From contig NZ_POVL01000045.1 in NCBI RefSeq assembly GCF_002939185.1, positions 1 to 41,576 on the forward strand: a stretch of DNA of 41,576 nucleotides, read 5' to 3'. Positions within the stretch are counted from its first letter, which is position 1. Each line of letters begins with the position of its first letter. The DNA is from Enterobacter sichuanensis. Lineage in GTDB: Bacteria; Pseudomonadota; Gammaproteobacteria; Enterobacterales; Enterobacteriaceae. The notes under the pieces were generated by a model. The model saw only the letters and a list, made by a program, of their open reading frames with translations. It had not been told where the DNA came from and made no database searches. Of the stretch, positions 8,378 through 18,776 are shown in pieces. A program made the translations under genes and the position numbers.

Positions 8378-9157
8378 TTACACCAGCGCCTGAATCAGCC
8401 CGGCCAGCAGGTCAAAGCCGGTGGCCATCAGGCGCTCAAAGAACGGGGCCAGCGTTTCGGCAATCAGGAACAGCGCCAGCATGCCGAAGGTGAGCGTCAG
8501 CGGGAAGCCAATCACGAAAATGGAGAGCTGCGGCGTCAGGCGGTTTAACAGCCCGAGAATAAAGTTGATGCACAGCAGCAGGGCAATCACCGGCAGCCCC
8601 AGCATCAGCCCCTGACTGAAAATCAGCCCCGCATGGGTGACCAGATAGATAAACCCGCCCGCATGCAGCGGGGTGGCGTTTATCGGCAGCGTCTGGAAGG
8701 TGTCGGCCAGCAGGGCCAGCAGCCAGAGATGGCCGTTAAAGACGAGGAACAGCAGCGTCACCAGCAGGTTGAGAAAACGCGAGATCACCGGGCTGTTGCC
8801 GGCGCCGGGGTCAAAGAAGGTGGCGAACGACAGCCCCATCTGCATGCCGATGATTTCGCCGGACAAGCGCACGGCGGCAAACAGCAACTGCAGCGTCAGC
8901 CCCATCGCCGCACCGATAATCACCTGTTTCGCCAGCACCCAGACCCCTTCCCAGGAGTAGAGCCCTACCCCGGCGTCGGGCAGCGTCCCGCCGATGAGGA
9001 TCGCCGTCAGCAGGGCCAGACCGGCGCGCAGTCGGGCACTGACGGCCTTCTCGCTGAAGACCGGCGCAACGTGCAGCAGCGCCGCAATGCGCACCATAAT
9101 GAAAACGTAGTGGCTGACCAGCCCGTAGAGCTGATCGAGGGGAAGTCCAAAGGCCAT
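8378..9157 (-). CDS. fliR: Flagellar export gate protein FliR
   Basis: 259 residues with six or more hydrophobic segments; E. coli FliR is 261. FliR joins FliP and FliQ in the helical export gate inside the MS ring. Characteristic stretches include RIAALLHVAPVFSEKAVSAR near the N terminus and GEIIGMQMGLSFATFFDPG about residue 95-115. Its start overlaps the fliQ stop by one base (TGATG). It is the last gene of the leftward fliLMNOPQR run and ends only three bases from the convergent FidL-like gene, with no visible terminator between them. Confidence 0.96.
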   Translation of the reverse strand: MAFGLPLDQLYGLVSHYVFIMVRIAALLHVAPVFSEKAVSARLRAGLALLTAILIGGTLPDAGVGLYSWEGVWVLAKQVIIGAAMGLTLQLLFAAVRLSGEIIGMQMGLSFATFFDPGAGNSPVISRFLNLLVTLLFLVFNGHLWLLALLADTFQTLPINATPLHAGGFIYLVTHAGLIFSQGLMLGLPVIALLLCINFILGLLNRLTPQLSIFVIGFPLTLTFGMLALFLIAETLAPFFERLMATGFDLLAGLIQALV

Positions 9158-9426
9158 CAGCCGATCACAAACGGGATGCTGGCGAACACCGCGCGGGTAT
9201 ATTCAATAAAGATTTTCATCATCCACGGGCCAAGCGCCACCGCGACGCCGACAATCATCAGGATTTTCGGGATGAAGGTCATGGTCATTTCGTTGACCTG
9301 GGTGGCGGCCTGCAAAATACTGATAATCAGACCGGTGACCAGCGCGGCCACCAGCAGCGGGGCGGAGATCATCAGCCCAACCTTGATGGCCTGCATGCCG
9401 ATCACCATTACGCTTTCGGGGGTCAT
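9157..9426 (-). CDS. fliQ: Flagellar export gate protein FliQ
   Basis: 89 residues, the same as the E. coli protein. It has two membrane helices (about 16-38 and 52-74) and opens MTPESVMVIGMQAIKVGLMI, the family signature. FliQ subunits wrap around the FliP5-FliR1 core of the export gate. It starts 9 nt after the fliP stop and shares one base with fliR, so the genes are translationally coupled. Confidence 0.96.
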   Translation of the reverse strand: MTPESVMVIGMQAIKVGLMISAPLLVAALVTGLIISILQAATQVNEMTMTFIPKILMIVGVAVALGPWMMKIFIEYTRAVFASIPFVIG

Positions 9427-9435
9427 GGGGCTCTC

Positions 9436-10164
9436 CTAACTGTAAAAGCTCTGGGCCAGCGATCCCACCAGCAGCTGCCAGCCATCAACCAGCACAAACA
9501 GCATCAGCTTGAACGGCAGGGCAATGGTGGTCGGCGGCACCATCATCATCCCCAGCGCCATCAGAATGCTCGCCACTACCAGATCGATGATCAGGAACGG
9601 GATAAAAATGGTAAAGCCGATCTGGAACGCGGTTTTCAGCTCACTGGTGATAAACGCCGGGATCAGAATGCTGAGTGGCACCTCCTGCGGCGTGGCGACG
9701 TCCGGCGTTTTCGCGATGCGGGCAAACGTAGCCAGATCGCTTTCGCGGGTCTGGTCGAGCATGAAAGCGCGCAGCGGCTTCACCCCTTCCGTCAGGGCCA
9801 CTTCCATGGTGATTTTGTTTTCCTGCAGCGGCTGCCAGGCTTTTTCGTAGATCTGGCTGAACACCGGCGACATCACAAAGAAGGTCAAAAACAGCGACAG
9901 CCCCACCAGCACCTGATTGGGCGGTGCGGTGGGCGTACCCAGCGCGTTACGCATCAGCCCCAGCACAATGATGATGCGGGTAAACCCGGTCATCATCAGC
10001 AGGACTGCGGGAATAAAGGTAAAGCCGCTCAGCAGCAGCAGGGTTTGCACCGGCAGCGTCCAGCCCCCTTCTCCGGAAGGCTGGCCGAGGGTGATATCCC
10101 CGTTGGCCGCCAGCGAACCGGCGGCAGGCAGCATCAGGATGAATGCCAGCAACAGACGACTCAC
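9436..10164 (-). CDS. fliP: Flagellar export gate protein FliP
   Basis: 242 residues, close to the 245 of E. coli. An N-terminal cleavable signal ([20 protein letters not shown]) precedes the conserved core, including [23 protein letters not shown] about residues 61-83 and the C-terminal membrane helices [20 protein letters not shown]. Five FliP subunits form the export pore. The start is GTG at 10164 with a strong GGAGGTGA ribosome site, overlapping the fliO stop by four bases (GTGA). Confidence 0.96.
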   Translation of the reverse strand: MSRLLLAFILMLPAAGSLAANGDITLGQPSGEGGWTLPVQTLLLLSGFTFIPAVLLMMTGFTRIIIVLGLMRNALGTPTAPPNQVLVGLSLFLTFFVMSPVFSQIYEKAWQPLQENKITMEVALTEGVKPLRAFMLDQTRESDLATFARIAKTPDVATPQEVPLSILIPAFITSELKTAFQIGFTIFIPFLIIDLVVASILMALGMMMVPPTTIALPFKLMLFVLVDGWQLLVGSLAQSFYS

Positions 10165-10532
10165 TGTTCACCTCCCGGACGGTATTTCTGGCGCAGCTTC
10201 TCCAGCATCAGCGGGAACGTCGCCGCGGGCGCACTGGCCTGCGGGGCGTTTTCCGGGCGCGGCTGGGTGGCGAGGCAGGTAATCTGCGCGGCGGTAACCC
10301 CCAGTACTAGACGCTGGTCGCCAACGTCAACCAGCACCAGGCGCTCGCGCGGCCCCAGCGACTGAGTCGCCACCAGGGTCATGTTGCCCTGGGCGTCGTT
10401 GAGCCGACGCGCCAGCCCGCTGCGGCGGGCGGCCCAGGCCATCACCACCATCAGCAGAATAATCAGGGCCAGCGCGCCGCTGACCGTCATCAGCACCGAG
10501 CCGGTGGCCGGAAGGGAGTCAGTGGCGTTCAT
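10161..10532 (-). CDS. fliO: Flagellar biosynthesis protein FliO
   Basis: 123 residues, near the 121 of E. coli FliO. It has a single membrane helix (about 17-34), then a basic cytoplasmic region with the FliO-family stretch [21 protein letters not shown] (about 71-91). FliO helps assemble the FliP complex and is the least conserved gate component. The start codon overlaps the fliN stop (TAATG). The C terminus, rich in Pro/Ala then [12 protein letters not shown], is family-typical. Confidence 0.92.
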   Translation of the reverse strand: MNATDSLPATGSVLMTVSGALALIILLMVVMAWAARRSGLARRLNDAQGNMTLVATQSLGPRERLVLVDVGDQRLVLGVTAAQITCLATQPRPENAPQASAPAATFPLMLEKLRQKYRPGGEQ

Positions 10533-10915
10533 TAGCGGCTCAGACGATGCATGCGCTCGGACGGGGTAATGATGTCCGTGATGCGGATACCGAATTTATC
10601 GGACACCACCACCACTTCTCCCTGCGCAATCAGGTAACCATTGATCAGGATATCCAGCGGCTCCCCCGCCAGACCGTCCAGCGACACCACCGAGCCCTGG
10701 CTTAAGCGCAGCAGCTCCTTGATGGTCATTTTGGTGCGTCCCAGCTCCACGGTCATTTTTACCGGGATATCGAGGATCAGGTTCATTTCGTCAGAAAATT
10801 GCGCACCCGCCATGGTGTCGGTCATTCCCGCCGCGTGCTGTTCGGTCATTGCCTCACCCCAAAGATTATCGATGGACTGATCGTCAGAACCCGATGAGGT
10901 GTTCATATCGCTCAT
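10532..10915 (-). CDS. fliN: Flagellar motor switch protein FliN
   Basis: 127 residues; E. coli FliN is 137, the shortening being in the variable N terminus. The C-terminal SpoA domain (about 45-127) carries LDIPVKMTVELGRTKMTIKE and ends RITDIITPSERMHRLSR, both typical. FliN forms the lower C ring and docks the FliH-FliI ATPase. The gene lies 7 nt after fliM and shares its last base with the fliO start, within the leftward C-ring/export operon. Confidence 0.95.
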   Translation of the reverse strand: MSDMNTSSGSDDQSIDNLWGEAMTEQHAAGMTDTMAGAQFSDEMNLILDIPVKMTVELGRTKMTIKELLRLSQGSVVSLDGLAGEPLDILINGYLIAQGEVVVVSDKFGIRITDIITPSERMHRLSR

Positions 10916-10922
10916 GGGGAAA

Positions 10923-11915
10923 TTACTCCTTGTTTAATGAAAGTAATGAAGGCTGAATCATCTGCTCGACCTTCAGGGCATATTGATTGTTAACGGCGCC
11001 GTAGCGGGCCGTGAAGACCGGTACGCCACCCACGCTGGCCTCGATAAACTCCTGCTTATCCAGCGCGATGATGTCGCCTTTTTTCATCTGCATGACGCGG
11101 GACAGACGGGTGCCGATATCGGCGAAACGCGCCGTGAGCTCCAGCTCGGTTTCCCGCATCTGGCTTGCCAGCAGGCCGCGCCAGTGGGAGTCCTCATGGC
11201 GTGAGTTGTCCATCGGCGGGTTACTCAGCAGCTCGCGCAGCGGCTCGATGGTGCTGAAGGGAATACAGATGTTGAACTCCCCGCGGTGCGAACCTATCTC
11301 CACCGAAAACGGCGTGGTGACCACCACGTCGTTCGGCGACGAGGTGATGTTGGTGAACTTCACCTGAATTTCGGAGCGGATGTACTCCGTTTTGATTTTG
11401 TAGATCGAACTCCAGGCGAACTCGTACGCCTCGCGCGCCATCGACAGCATGCGGTGGATCACGCGCTGCTCGGTGGGCGTGAACTCGCGGCCGTCGGCTT
11501 TGGTCGGGAAACGCCCGTCGCCGCCGAACAGGTTATCCACGGCCATAAACACCAGCCCTGGCGAGAATGCCATCAGCGAGGTGCCGCGCAGCGGGTTAAG
11601 GTGCAGCAGGTTCAGGTTTGTCGGCACCGGCAGGTTGCGGGCAAACTCGTGATACGGCTGGATCTTAATATTCCCCGCCGTAATATCCGGGCTACGGCGC
11701 AGCAGATTAAACAGCCCCATGCGGAACTGACGGGCAAAACGTTCGTTAATGATCTCCAGCGAATGCAGACGTTCGCGGATCACCCGGCGCTGGGTATGCG
11801 GATCGTAGGGTTTGATCCCCGGGTCTGCCCCATTGTTCTGACGATCGCTGTTGCTCTCCACATCGGCATTAAGCAAACGGTCGATCTCATCCTGAGATAA
11901 AAAGCTGTCAGCCAT
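10923..11915 (-). CDS. fliM: Flagellar motor switch protein FliM
   Basis: 330 residues against 334 in E. coli. The N-terminal CheY-P docking peptide LSQDEIDRLL is at residues 6-15, followed by the CheC-like middle domain (about 45-235) and the C-terminal SpoA domain (about 245-325). An intact CheY-binding peptide indicates a motor that can respond to the cheY encoded in this same locus. The start is 5 nt downstream of fliL. Confidence 0.97.
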   Translation of the reverse strand: MADSFLSQDEIDRLLNADVESNSDRQNNGADPGIKPYDPHTQRRVIRERLHSLEIINERFARQFRMGLFNLLRRSPDITAGNIKIQPYHEFARNLPVPTNLNLLHLNPLRGTSLMAFSPGLVFMAVDNLFGGDGRFPTKADGREFTPTEQRVIHRMLSMAREAYEFAWSSIYKIKTEYIRSEIQVKFTNITSSPNDVVVTTPFSVEIGSHRGEFNICIPFSTIEPLRELLSNPPMDNSRHEDSHWRGLLASQMRETELELTARFADIGTRLSRVMQMKKGDIIALDKQEFIEASVGGVPVFTARYGAVNNQYALKVEQMIQPSLLSLNKE

Positions 11916-11920
11916 AATAA

Positions 11921-12427
11921 TTACCGCAGAATAAATTCGTTAATAAGCACGTCAGTGACGCGAATGGACTGGTTAAATGCCAGCGGTTTATCGAGCTCAC
12001 TCTGAATATGGGTAATCAGGCGACTCTTTCCTTCATCCGTCGATAAATCTTCATAGGTCTGGTGAGTGAGCAACATAAATAAGCGGCTGCGATATTCCGG
12101 CAAATATTTTTCCAGCACCGCCAGTGATTTCTGTTCCGCCACGCGAATCGACAAGCCCAGGTACAATACCCGGTCCGATTCGTTCGCCGTCGGCTTCAGG
12201 CTGACGGTAAAAGTATTCATTGACGCATACAGCGGCTCGACCTGCACGGGCGCGGGCGGTGTTTTGATTTCCCCTTCCGCGACTTCTTGTGCCGGTTTGG
12301 CGAACTTCATCTCCCAGAACAGGTAGCCGGAAACTCCGCACGCCGCAACGGCAGTCAAAAACATGAACATCATCAGAAGCGAGCGAGACCCTCCGCCACT
12401 GGCGACCTTTTTATTTTTATTACTCAT
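11921..12427 (-). CDS. fliL: Flagellar basal-body protein FliL
   Basis: 168 residues; E. coli has 154. A short lysine-rich cytoplasmic start (MSNKNKKVASGGGSRS), one membrane helix (about 18-36) and a periplasmic stomatin-like domain (about 70-168) ending VTDVLINEFILR, the hallmark of FliL. FliL surrounds and stabilises the stator units. It is the first gene of the fliL-R segment, separated from fliK by 129 bp, so it may have its own promoter, as in E. coli. Confidence 0.94.
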   Translation of the reverse strand: MSNKNKKVASGGGSRSLLMMFMFLTAVAACGVSGYLFWEMKFAKPAQEVAEGEIKTPPAPVQVEPLYASMNTFTVSLKPTANESDRVLYLGLSIRVAEQKSLAVLEKYLPEYRSRLFMLLTHQTYEDLSTDEGKSRLITHIQSELDKPLAFNQSIRVTDVLINEFILR

Positions 12428-12556
12428 TGAACGTACACCTGATAAATAAGAGAGGGCAGCGTGCTACCCTCGTGTCAATATGGCGGACATTGTAGTCCAT
12501 TTAATCATCCTGATAATCAGGCGATAAAATTTCATTCCTGAAGCTAATTCGCCACT
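12428..12556 (-). promoter_or_regulatory. fliK-fliL spacer with hairpin and possible fliL promoter
   Basis: Reading leftward, a TACAAT -10-like hexamer lies about 60 nt before fliL but has no good -35, as expected of an activator-dependent promoter. Nearer fliL, GAGGGTAGC and GCTGCCCTC (12452-12471) form a 9-bp stem with one G-U pair, followed by TCTTATTT; this could be an attenuator or a fliK terminator. E. coli also starts a separate operon at fliL. No FlhDC box could be assigned with confidence. Confidence 0.4.
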
Positions 12557-13600
12557 TCAGGCAAAGGTATTAATTCCGTAGATATTTCCGGGGGTGGTGG
12601 TTAATAACGTAGGCACACTCTCCTCCTCCGGCGCGTGCTCTTCCGCCTCCTGCGCGGCATGTTCGTCGCCCGCGGCGTGTTCCCCCTGCTCACCGGCGGC
12701 AAACGACTGCCCTTCCGCGCTGACGCTGGACTGACCCAGCTGAATGCCGGATTCCGCCATCGCGGCGCGCAGCTGCGGCATCGCCTGCTCCATCACGTGG
12801 CGAATGTGCGCATGCTCGCTGACGATATGGATCTGTGCCTGATCCTGTTGCATGCGCAGGGAAATCTGCAGCGACCCCAGCTCTTCCGGGTGCAGACGGA
12901 TCTCCGCACTGTGCAGCCCGTTGCGGCTAAAGACCGCAATGTGCTGGCTGACCGACTGCTTCCACTCCGGCGCTTCCGGCGGATGGTTAACGGTGACCAC
13001 CTGCTGCGGCGCATGGGCGACGCTGGTGCGTACGGCGGCAGGCAGCGCCACGGCGTTCACCGTTGGCGTCGCGGCAACCTCGGTGGTGATCAGCGCTTCG
13101 CTGCTGAGCGGTGCGGGCTGCGCCGCCAGCGGCGCGGCAGCGGCCGCCGGGGTTTTATCCCCGCTCATCATCAACGGTGCTGCGGTTTTTCCCTCCGGCG
13201 CCGCGTGTTTTTCGCCCGGTACGCCTTTCACCGGCACCTCCCCGGTGACGCTGCGGGTTACCAGCTGCTGCAGCTGCCACTGGGGGCTCTCGTCGCCTTC
13301 ACCGTCGGTCAGGGCGATGCCCTGCAACGCCTCTGCCAGCGCGGGCATAGCCATCAGCGGCCTTCCCTCGTCATCGAGGACAGGTGCGTCTTCAGCCAAC
13401 TTGCCCGGCAGTAACCCGGCAGGTAAGGCGTCCTCCGGCAGCGCGGCCAGCATCTGCGGGTCAAGGCCCGGGAAAAGCTGCGCCAGCTCAGCCAGCTTGT
13501 CATCCAGCGCCAGGCTGAAGTTCTCGTCAGCGAGCAGCCCGGCCTTCGGTTTGCCCGCAGCCCCGCTGCCCAACAGCAGGGTGGCAATATCAATGTTCAT
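12557..13600 (-). CDS. fliK: Flagellar hook-length control protein FliK
   Basis: 347 residues, within the usual 370-400 or slightly shorter range. The N-terminal ruler part is low-complexity, Ala/Pro-rich and poorly conserved. The C-terminal substrate-switch domain (about 205-310) is clear: HIAVFSRNGLHSAEIRLHPEELGSLQISL, split around residues 222-250, then QAQIHIVSEHAHIRHVMEQAMPQL. FliK measures the hook and switches FlhB specificity. The start codon overlaps the fliJ stop by four bases. A Glu/His-rich patch (GEHAAGDEHAAQEAEEHAPE, about 310-330) follows the domain. Confidence 0.93.
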   Translation of the reverse strand: MNIDIATLLLGSGAAGKPKAGLLADENFSLALDDKLAELAQLFPGLDPQMLAALPEDALPAGLLPGKLAEDAPVLDDEGRPLMAMPALAEALQGIALTDGEGDESPQWQLQQLVTRSVTGEVPVKGVPGEKHAAPEGKTAAPLMMSGDKTPAAAAAPLAAQPAPLSSEALITTEVAATPTVNAVALPAAVRTSVAHAPQQVVTVNHPPEAPEWKQSVSQHIAVFSRNGLHSAEIRLHPEELGSLQISLRMQQDQAQIHIVSEHAHIRHVMEQAMPQLRAAMAESGIQLGQSSVSAEGQSFAAGEQGEHAAGDEHAAQEAEEHAPEEESVPTLLTTTPGNIYGINTFA

Positions 13601-14046
13601 AGCCTTTCTCTCTTTTGTCCGGCACGCTGGGCAAATTCATCCATCAGCTTCTGTTCATGTCGGCTTTGAACCAGCGCCTGCGCTGTCTCCCGGCGGGCAA
13701 TCAGGGTTTCAAAGGCGTTCAGGCGCTGCTTGTTCTGCACCCAGTTCTGCTTCACCTTGTCGACCGCCTGTTCACAGGCGTTAACGTGGCCTTCCTGCTG
13801 CTTGACGACCTGCTTCAGCGATAAAATAAACGACTGATGATTCACCAGATCCGCCACCGACATGCCGCCGCCCATCATCCCCTGACGCAGGGACTGCTGG
13901 TACTCCTGCTCGTAGTGCTGCAGCTGTTCGTGCTGGGTGAGCGCCTGCTGAAGCTGCTGCTGCGCGCCGCCCAGCGCACGGGTGGTCTCCGTCAGCGTCT
14001 CTTCGGCCATATCGCGCAGCAGCGTCATGGGGTTTTTTACCTTCAT
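13597..14046 (-). CDS. fliJ: Flagellar export chaperone/ATPase stalk FliJ
   Basis: 149 residues (E. coli 147), almost entirely coiled-coil, rich in Gln, Glu and Lys, for example GGAQQQLQQALTQHEQLQHYEQE. FliJ forms the central stalk of the FliI hexamer, resembling F1 gamma, and contacts FlhA. It lies 12 nt after fliI and overlaps fliK by four bases (ATGA). Identification rests on length, coiled-coil character and its invariant position between fliI and fliK. Confidence 0.92.
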   Translation of the reverse strand: MKVKNPMTLLRDMAEETLTETTRALGGAQQQLQQALTQHEQLQHYEQEYQQSLRQGMMGGGMSVADLVNHQSFILSLKQVVKQQEGHVNACEQAVDKVKQNWVQNKQRLNAFETLIARRETAQALVQSRHEQKLMDEFAQRAGQKRERL

Positions 14047-14058
14047 CGCGCCTCCGGA

Positions 14059-15423
14059 TTAGTCTTTGATGTCCGGGAAGAGCCCGGACAGGGCGCGAAT
14101 GGCGTCGTCGTAACCGCTGCGCTCATGGATCGCCTGGTGGAGGAACGCCTCCAGCGACGGGTATTTGTCGATGGCCTGGTCCAGCATCGCGTCGCTCCCT
14201 TTGACGTACGCCCCCACGCTGACCAGATCGCGGTTGCGCTGGTACGCGGAGAGCAGCTGTTTGAAACGCTGCACCCGGCGGTACTGGGAATGCGGGATCA
14301 GCTCGGTCATGGCGCGGCTGATCGAGGCTTCGATATCGATAGCCGGATAGTGCCCCGCCTCGGCCAGACGACGCGACAGCACGATGTGGCCGTCGAGGAT
14401 CGCGCGCGCGGAGTCGGCAATCGGATCCTGCTGGTCGTCCCCTTCCGTCAGCACCGTATAAAATGCGGTGATCGAGCCGCCCCCTTTCACGCCGTTACCG
14501 GTGCGCTCAACCAGGGCAGGCAGGCGGGCAAACACCGACGGCGGATAGCCTTTGGTGGCCGGCGGTTCGCCAATCGCCAGCGCCACTTCACGCTGCGCCA
14601 TGGCGTAGCGGGTCAGGGAGTCCATGATCAGCAGCACGTTGAGGCCGCGCTCGCGGAAATCCTCCGCGATGCGGGTGGCGTAGACGGCGCCCTGCATACG
14701 TAAAATCGGCGAGACGTCTGCCGGGGCGGCGACAACCACCGCCCGGGCGAGCCCCTCCTCGCCGAGGATATTCTCGATAAAATCTTTTACCTCGCGGCCA
14801 CGCTCGCCAATCAGCCCCACCACGATGACGTCAGCGGTGGTGAAGCGGGCCATCATGCCGAGCAGCACGCTTTTGCCGACGCCGGAACCGGCGAACAGGC
14901 CCATACGCTGTCCTCGCCCCACCGTCAGCAGGCCGTTGATGGCGCGCACGCCGACGTCGAGCACGGTTTTGATCGGGTCGCGGTGCAGCGGGTTAAGCGT
15001 CGGGGTAAAAAGCCCGGCCGCCGGTTTTCCCGGCGCGGGACGGCCATCCAGCGGACGGCCCTGGGCATCCAGCACGCGGCCCAGCAGATGCGGGCCAACG
15101 GGGAGCTGTTTACCGGCGTGCCTGTCGCTTTGCAGGGCGTAGATGCGCGCCCCCGGCAGGATACCGTCGACATGCTCCAGCGGCATCAGGAACAGCGTCT
15201 GGCCATTAAAGCCCACCACCTCGCTCTCGACCGGGATAATTCCCTGCTCCGTCTGGCGCTCAACGATGCACAGGGCACCGATGGGCAGCTTCAGCCCCAC
15301 GGCCTCCATCACCAGCCCGGTGGCGCGCGTCAGCTTGCCGTACTGGCGAAAATCGGGGACCTGCGTGAGTTTCTCCTCCACCCGGTCGAGGGCGGAGAGC
15401 CACTTTTTTAGCTGCTGGCTCAT
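14059..15423 (-). CDS. fliI: Flagellum-specific export ATPase FliI
   Basis: 454 residues (E. coli 457). Walker A is [15 protein letters not shown] (about 163-177) and Walker B is [18 protein letters not shown] (about 257-274), both intact, in an F1-beta-like ATPase fold. FliI forms the hexameric ring under the export gate with FliH and FliJ. Its start overlaps the fliH stop by four bases. Confidence 0.97.
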   Translation of the reverse strand: MSQQLKKWLSALDRVEEKLTQVPDFRQYGKLTRATGLVMEAVGLKLPIGALCIVERQTEQGIIPVESEVVGFNGQTLFLMPLEHVDGILPGARIYALQSDRHAGKQLPVGPHLLGRVLDAQGRPLDGRPAPGKPAAGLFTPTLNPLHRDPIKTVLDVGVRAINGLLTVGRGQRMGLFAGSGVGKSVLLGMMARFTTADVIVVGLIGERGREVKDFIENILGEEGLARAVVVAAPADVSPILRMQGAVYATRIAEDFRERGLNVLLIMDSLTRYAMAQREVALAIGEPPATKGYPPSVFARLPALVERTGNGVKGGGSITAFYTVLTEGDDQQDPIADSARAILDGHIVLSRRLAEAGHYPAIDIEASISRAMTELIPHSQYRRVQRFKQLLSAYQRNRDLVSVGAYVKGSDAMLDQAIDKYPSLEAFLHQAIHERSGYDDAIRALSGLFPDIKD

Positions 15424-16124
15424 TGCGAGAGCTCCTCGCGTGCCAGCTGGCAGAGCGCCTGCCAGCGGGTTTCCATGCTGGCGTCCACCTCAACGTCCGG
15501 GGAGACAATCCGGCAGCCCCCGGCGGCCAGGCTGGCGTCGCGGTGCAGCTCCCAGCCCATCGCGGTGAGCGTTTCGCCCAGCGCCGCCTGCACCCCCGCA
15601 AACGCGTCCGGGCTGACATACAGCTGGATGGTGCCGTGCAGCAGGGCATCCTGCTGCATCAGGCTGCGGATCTGCGCGTTCAGCGCCTGGTTGTCCGTCA
15701 CGCGGGCAGTGCCGTAGAGCTGCTGGACCGCGGTGAGCGACAGCTGCACCAGACGCGCGGGGACCAGCCCTTCGAGGTTTTCCAGCGCCAGCTTAAAGTT
15801 GCTGACCCAAACTTCGGCCTCGCGCAGCAGCGCCTGCTGCTCCACGCGCGCCTGCTCTACGCCCTGGGCAAACCCGGCGTCGCGGCCCTCTTTCAGCCCG
15901 GCCTCGTAGCCCTGCTTGCGCCCCTCTTCCTGGCCCTGCTGCTGTCCCTGAGCAAATCCCTGCTGCTCCGCCTGCTTGCGCAGGCGCGCCAGTTCAGCTT
16001 TCAGCAGTGCCTCAGACTGGGTGTTGTCCATTGTCGGCAGCGGGGTGTCCAGCGGCTCACCCAGCAGGTTTTCAGGCTTCCAGGCCCGCCACCCGGTAGC
16101 GTTGTGTTCATCAAATGTAGGCAT
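15420..16124 (-). CDS. fliH: Flagellar ATPase regulator FliH
   Basis: 234 residues from ATG 16124, which has GGAGG eight bases upstream; a longer frame from 16139 would add five residues (MEAAT). E. coli FliH is 228. It has the GxxxG-repeat-type middle about residues 53-86 ([20 protein letters not shown] and onward) followed by the C-terminal domain that binds FliI. FliH dimers tether and restrain FliI and dock it on FliN. The gene overlaps fliG by 14 nt, as in E. coli where the overlap is also short. Confidence 0.93.
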   Translation of the reverse strand: MPTFDEHNATGWRAWKPENLLGEPLDTPLPTMDNTQSEALLKAELARLRKQAEQQGFAQGQQQGQEEGRKQGYEAGLKEGRDAGFAQGVEQARVEQQALLREAEVWVSNFKLALENLEGLVPARLVQLSLTAVQQLYGTARVTDNQALNAQIRSLMQQDALLHGTIQLYVSPDAFAGVQAALGETLTAMGWELHRDASLAAGGCRIVSPDVEVDASMETRWQALCQLAREELSQ

Positions 16125-17097
16125 CGTCGCTGCCTCCAATCAGGATCTCGCCAGACTCCGCCAGGCGACGCACCACGTTGAGAATGGTCTTCTGTTCGGC
16201 TTCCACCTGCGACAGACGCACCGGGCCACGCGAGGCCAGATCGTCGGCCATCAGCTCGGCCTGACGGCGCGACATATTGCGGAAGAACTTCATGCGCAGC
16301 GGCTCGTCGGCCCCTTTCAGTGCCACAATCAGCGTATCGCTCTCGATCTCCTGCAGCAGACGCTGAATACTTCTGTCTTCCACATCCACCAGGTTTTCGA
16401 ACAGGAACATCTCATCGATGATCTTCTGCGCCAGTTCGCCGTCGAACTCGCGCACCGCCTCGATGGCCGCCTCCTCCTGCTGAGATTTCATCAGGTTGAG
16501 GATCTCGGCCGCCGGACGGACGCCGCCCATCTTGCTGCGCTTGAGGTTCTGACCGTGCAGCAGGTTGTTCAGCACTTCCGTCAGCTCCTGCAGCGCGGCA
16601 GGCTGGACGCCGCCAAAGGTGGCGATACGCAGCATGATGTCGTTACGCTCGCGATCGTCGAATTTGCCCAGCACATCAGCCGCCTGGTTACGCTTGAGGT
16701 GCACCAGGATGGTGGCGATGATCTGCGGATGCTCTTCCCGGATAAGGTCGAACACCGCCTGCGGATCCATAAAGTTGAGCGTTTCGATCCCGTTGGTGCC
16801 CTGATGGGTATCCAGCAGATCTTCCAGCAGCGAGGAGGCTCGCTCTTCGCCCAGCGCCTTGACCAGCACGCTGCGCAGGTAGTCGTTGGTGTTGAGGCTG
16901 AGCGCCGCATATTCGCTGGAGTCTTTCCTGAACTCCTCCAGCACGCTCGCCATCTGGTCGTGGGTAAAACCCGCCATGTTGACCATCGAACCACTGATCT
17001 GCTTTACCTCGTGGGCGTTGAGGTGTTTAAACACCTCGGCTGCCAGGACATCTCCCAGCGTCAGCATGACGATGGCGCTTTTTTCTGAGGCATTCAT
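16111..17097 (-). CDS. fliG: Flagellar motor switch protein FliG
   Basis: 328 residues (E. coli 331). The three armadillo-like domains are present: N-terminal FliF-binding (about 1-100), middle with [14 protein letters not shown] about residue 125-138, and C-terminal torque domain with the charged ridge around [20 protein letters not shown] (about 265-284) and [16 protein letters not shown]. FliG couples stator torque to the C ring. It overlaps fliF by four bases (ATGA) and has a GGAG ribosome site. Confidence 0.97.
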   Translation of the reverse strand: MNASEKSAIVMLTLGDVLAAEVFKHLNAHEVKQISGSMVNMAGFTHDQMASVLEEFRKDSSEYAALSLNTNDYLRSVLVKALGEERASSLLEDLLDTHQGTNGIETLNFMDPQAVFDLIREEHPQIIATILVHLKRNQAADVLGKFDDRERNDIMLRIATFGGVQPAALQELTEVLNNLLHGQNLKRSKMGGVRPAAEILNLMKSQQEEAAIEAVREFDGELAQKIIDEMFLFENLVDVEDRSIQRLLQEIESDTLIVALKGADEPLRMKFFRNMSRRQAELMADDLASRGPVRLSQVEAEQKTILNVVRRLAESGEILIGGSDDAYI

Positions 17098-18776
17098 TGT
17101 TTTGGCTCCTTACTCATCCACTGGCGGATCACCAGGGCGATAACGCGCGGCTCCTGCTCTGCCAGCTCACGCAGCTGCTGACCATTGAGTTCCGTATCCA
17201 CCCGCTGCTGCGCGCGGTCGCGGGAGATCTTCTCGGCGGCGCGTTTTTTCGCGGCAATTTCTTCTTCCCGGGCCTCTTTTTCCATCTCCAGGCGACGAAT
17301 TGTGGTCTCCTGGTGGCGAACCCAGGCCGGCTGCACCAGCTTGCGCCACATGATCCAGGCGATAATGGCAATGACCAGATAACGGGCGATCGCCATCAGC
17401 AGCGCGTAGAAGCGATCCTGCTTCCAGAACGGCGGTATCGGTGCTTCCACCACGCCGTTAAAGGCGGAGTTCAGAATGTTGACGCTGTCGCCGCGCGCGG
17501 CGTTGTAGCCGATGGCCTCTTTCACCAGGGCGTTAATGCGCGCCAGTTCTGCCTCGCCGATCGGCCCCGGCTTGCCCTCTTCCCCTTGCGGCAGGTGGTT
17601 AATCACCACCGCGACCGACAAGCGCTGGATGCGTCCGGCATTGGATTTGGTGTGGGTCAGGGTGCGATCCACCTCAAAGTTGGTGGTCTCATCGCTGCGG
17701 TTGTTGTACGGCTGCGCCGTTTCACGGCTGGCGCTGCTGCCGGTGGTTTTCTCTTTTTTGTCGTCCGCAGGCGTGTTAAGCGGCTGGGTCAGCGGCGCGG
17801 TAGCCGGTGCCGGTGGGGTGTTGCTCAACGCGCCCGGCACGCCGCTCGCGCCACGGCGGTTGCCCTGCTCCGAGAGGCTGGCCTGACGGCTGCGGATCGC
17901 CATTTTTTCCGGGTCGCTGTTAGGCTGGTACTGCTCCAGGGTCTGCTCCTGCTCGGTGAAATCCATCTGCGCAGTCACCTGGGCGCGGATGTTTTCATCC
18001 CCCACCAGCGGGGCGAGAATGCGCTGAATGCGCTGCTGGTAGTCGCTCTCGATTTCATTGGTGTATTTCAGGTGCGCCGTCTGCAAGCCTCGCAGCCCGC
18101 TCTGGGTGAGGAGGTTGCCGCGCTGATCGACAATGGTCACGCTCTCTGCGGCCAGCCCGGTCACCGCACTGGAGATCAGATGGGTGATGGCCACCACCTG
18201 GCTGTCGTCCAGGGTCCGGCCCTGCAGCAGGTTAACGGTGACCGAAGCGGTCGGTTTTTTCTGTTCGCGGACAAACATCGACGGTTTCGGCGTGGCCAGA
18301 TGCACGCGCGCGCTCTGGATCGGGCCGAGATTTTCGATGGTGCGCGCCAACTCGCCTTCGAGTGCGCGCTGGTAGTTCACCTGCTCGGTGAACTGGCTGA
18401 CGCCAAACTTCTCCTGATCGAGCAGCTCAAAGCCCACCGAGCCGCCCTTTGGCAGCCCCTGCTGGGCCAGCTTCATGCGCACCTCATGCACCTGGGAGGC
18501 CGGCACCATAATGACGCCTCCCGGCGTATCGATCCGGTAAGGCACATTGAGCTGTGACAGCTGGGCGACAATCGCGCCCCCCTCTTCATCACTGATATTG
18601 CTGAACAACACCCGGTAGTCCGGCTCTTTTGCCCAGAACATTAACGCGATGATGACGGAAAGCGCCGCAGCGCCGCAAATCACCAGCAAAAGCTTCGGGC
18701 TGCCGCGAAGTGAGGACAGTATCGATTTAATTCGCTCTGCCGGATTGTTGGTTAACTCATTTAGTGTGGCACTCAT
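17094..18776 (-). CDS. fliF: Flagellar MS-ring protein FliF
   Basis: 560 residues (E. coli 552). TM1 is about 31-48 ([20 protein letters not shown]), the periplasmic ring-building motifs run about 50-300, then a low-complexity Pro/Thr segment (about 310-360), TM2 about 450-470 and a cytoplasmic C-terminal tail that binds FliG, ending [10 protein letters not shown]. FliF forms the inner-membrane ring that nucleates the basal body. It is the first gene of the leftward operon, transcribed away from fliE, as in E. coli. Confidence 0.97.
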   Translation of the reverse strand: MSATLNELTNNPAERIKSILSSLRGSPKLLLVICGAAALSVIIALMFWAKEPDYRVLFSNISDEEGGAIVAQLSQLNVPYRIDTPGGVIMVPASQVHEVRMKLAQQGLPKGGSVGFELLDQEKFGVSQFTEQVNYQRALEGELARTIENLGPIQSARVHLATPKPSMFVREQKKPTASVTVNLLQGRTLDDSQVVAITHLISSAVTGLAAESVTIVDQRGNLLTQSGLRGLQTAHLKYTNEIESDYQQRIQRILAPLVGDENIRAQVTAQMDFTEQEQTLEQYQPNSDPEKMAIRSRQASLSEQGNRRGASGVPGALSNTPPAPATAPLTQPLNTPADDKKEKTTGSSASRETAQPYNNRSDETTNFEVDRTLTHTKSNAGRIQRLSVAVVINHLPQGEEGKPGPIGEAELARINALVKEAIGYNAARGDSVNILNSAFNGVVEAPIPPFWKQDRFYALLMAIARYLVIAIIAWIMWRKLVQPAWVRHQETTIRRLEMEKEAREEEIAAKKRAAEKISRDRAQQRVDTELNGQQLRELAEQEPRVIALVIRQWMSKEPKQ

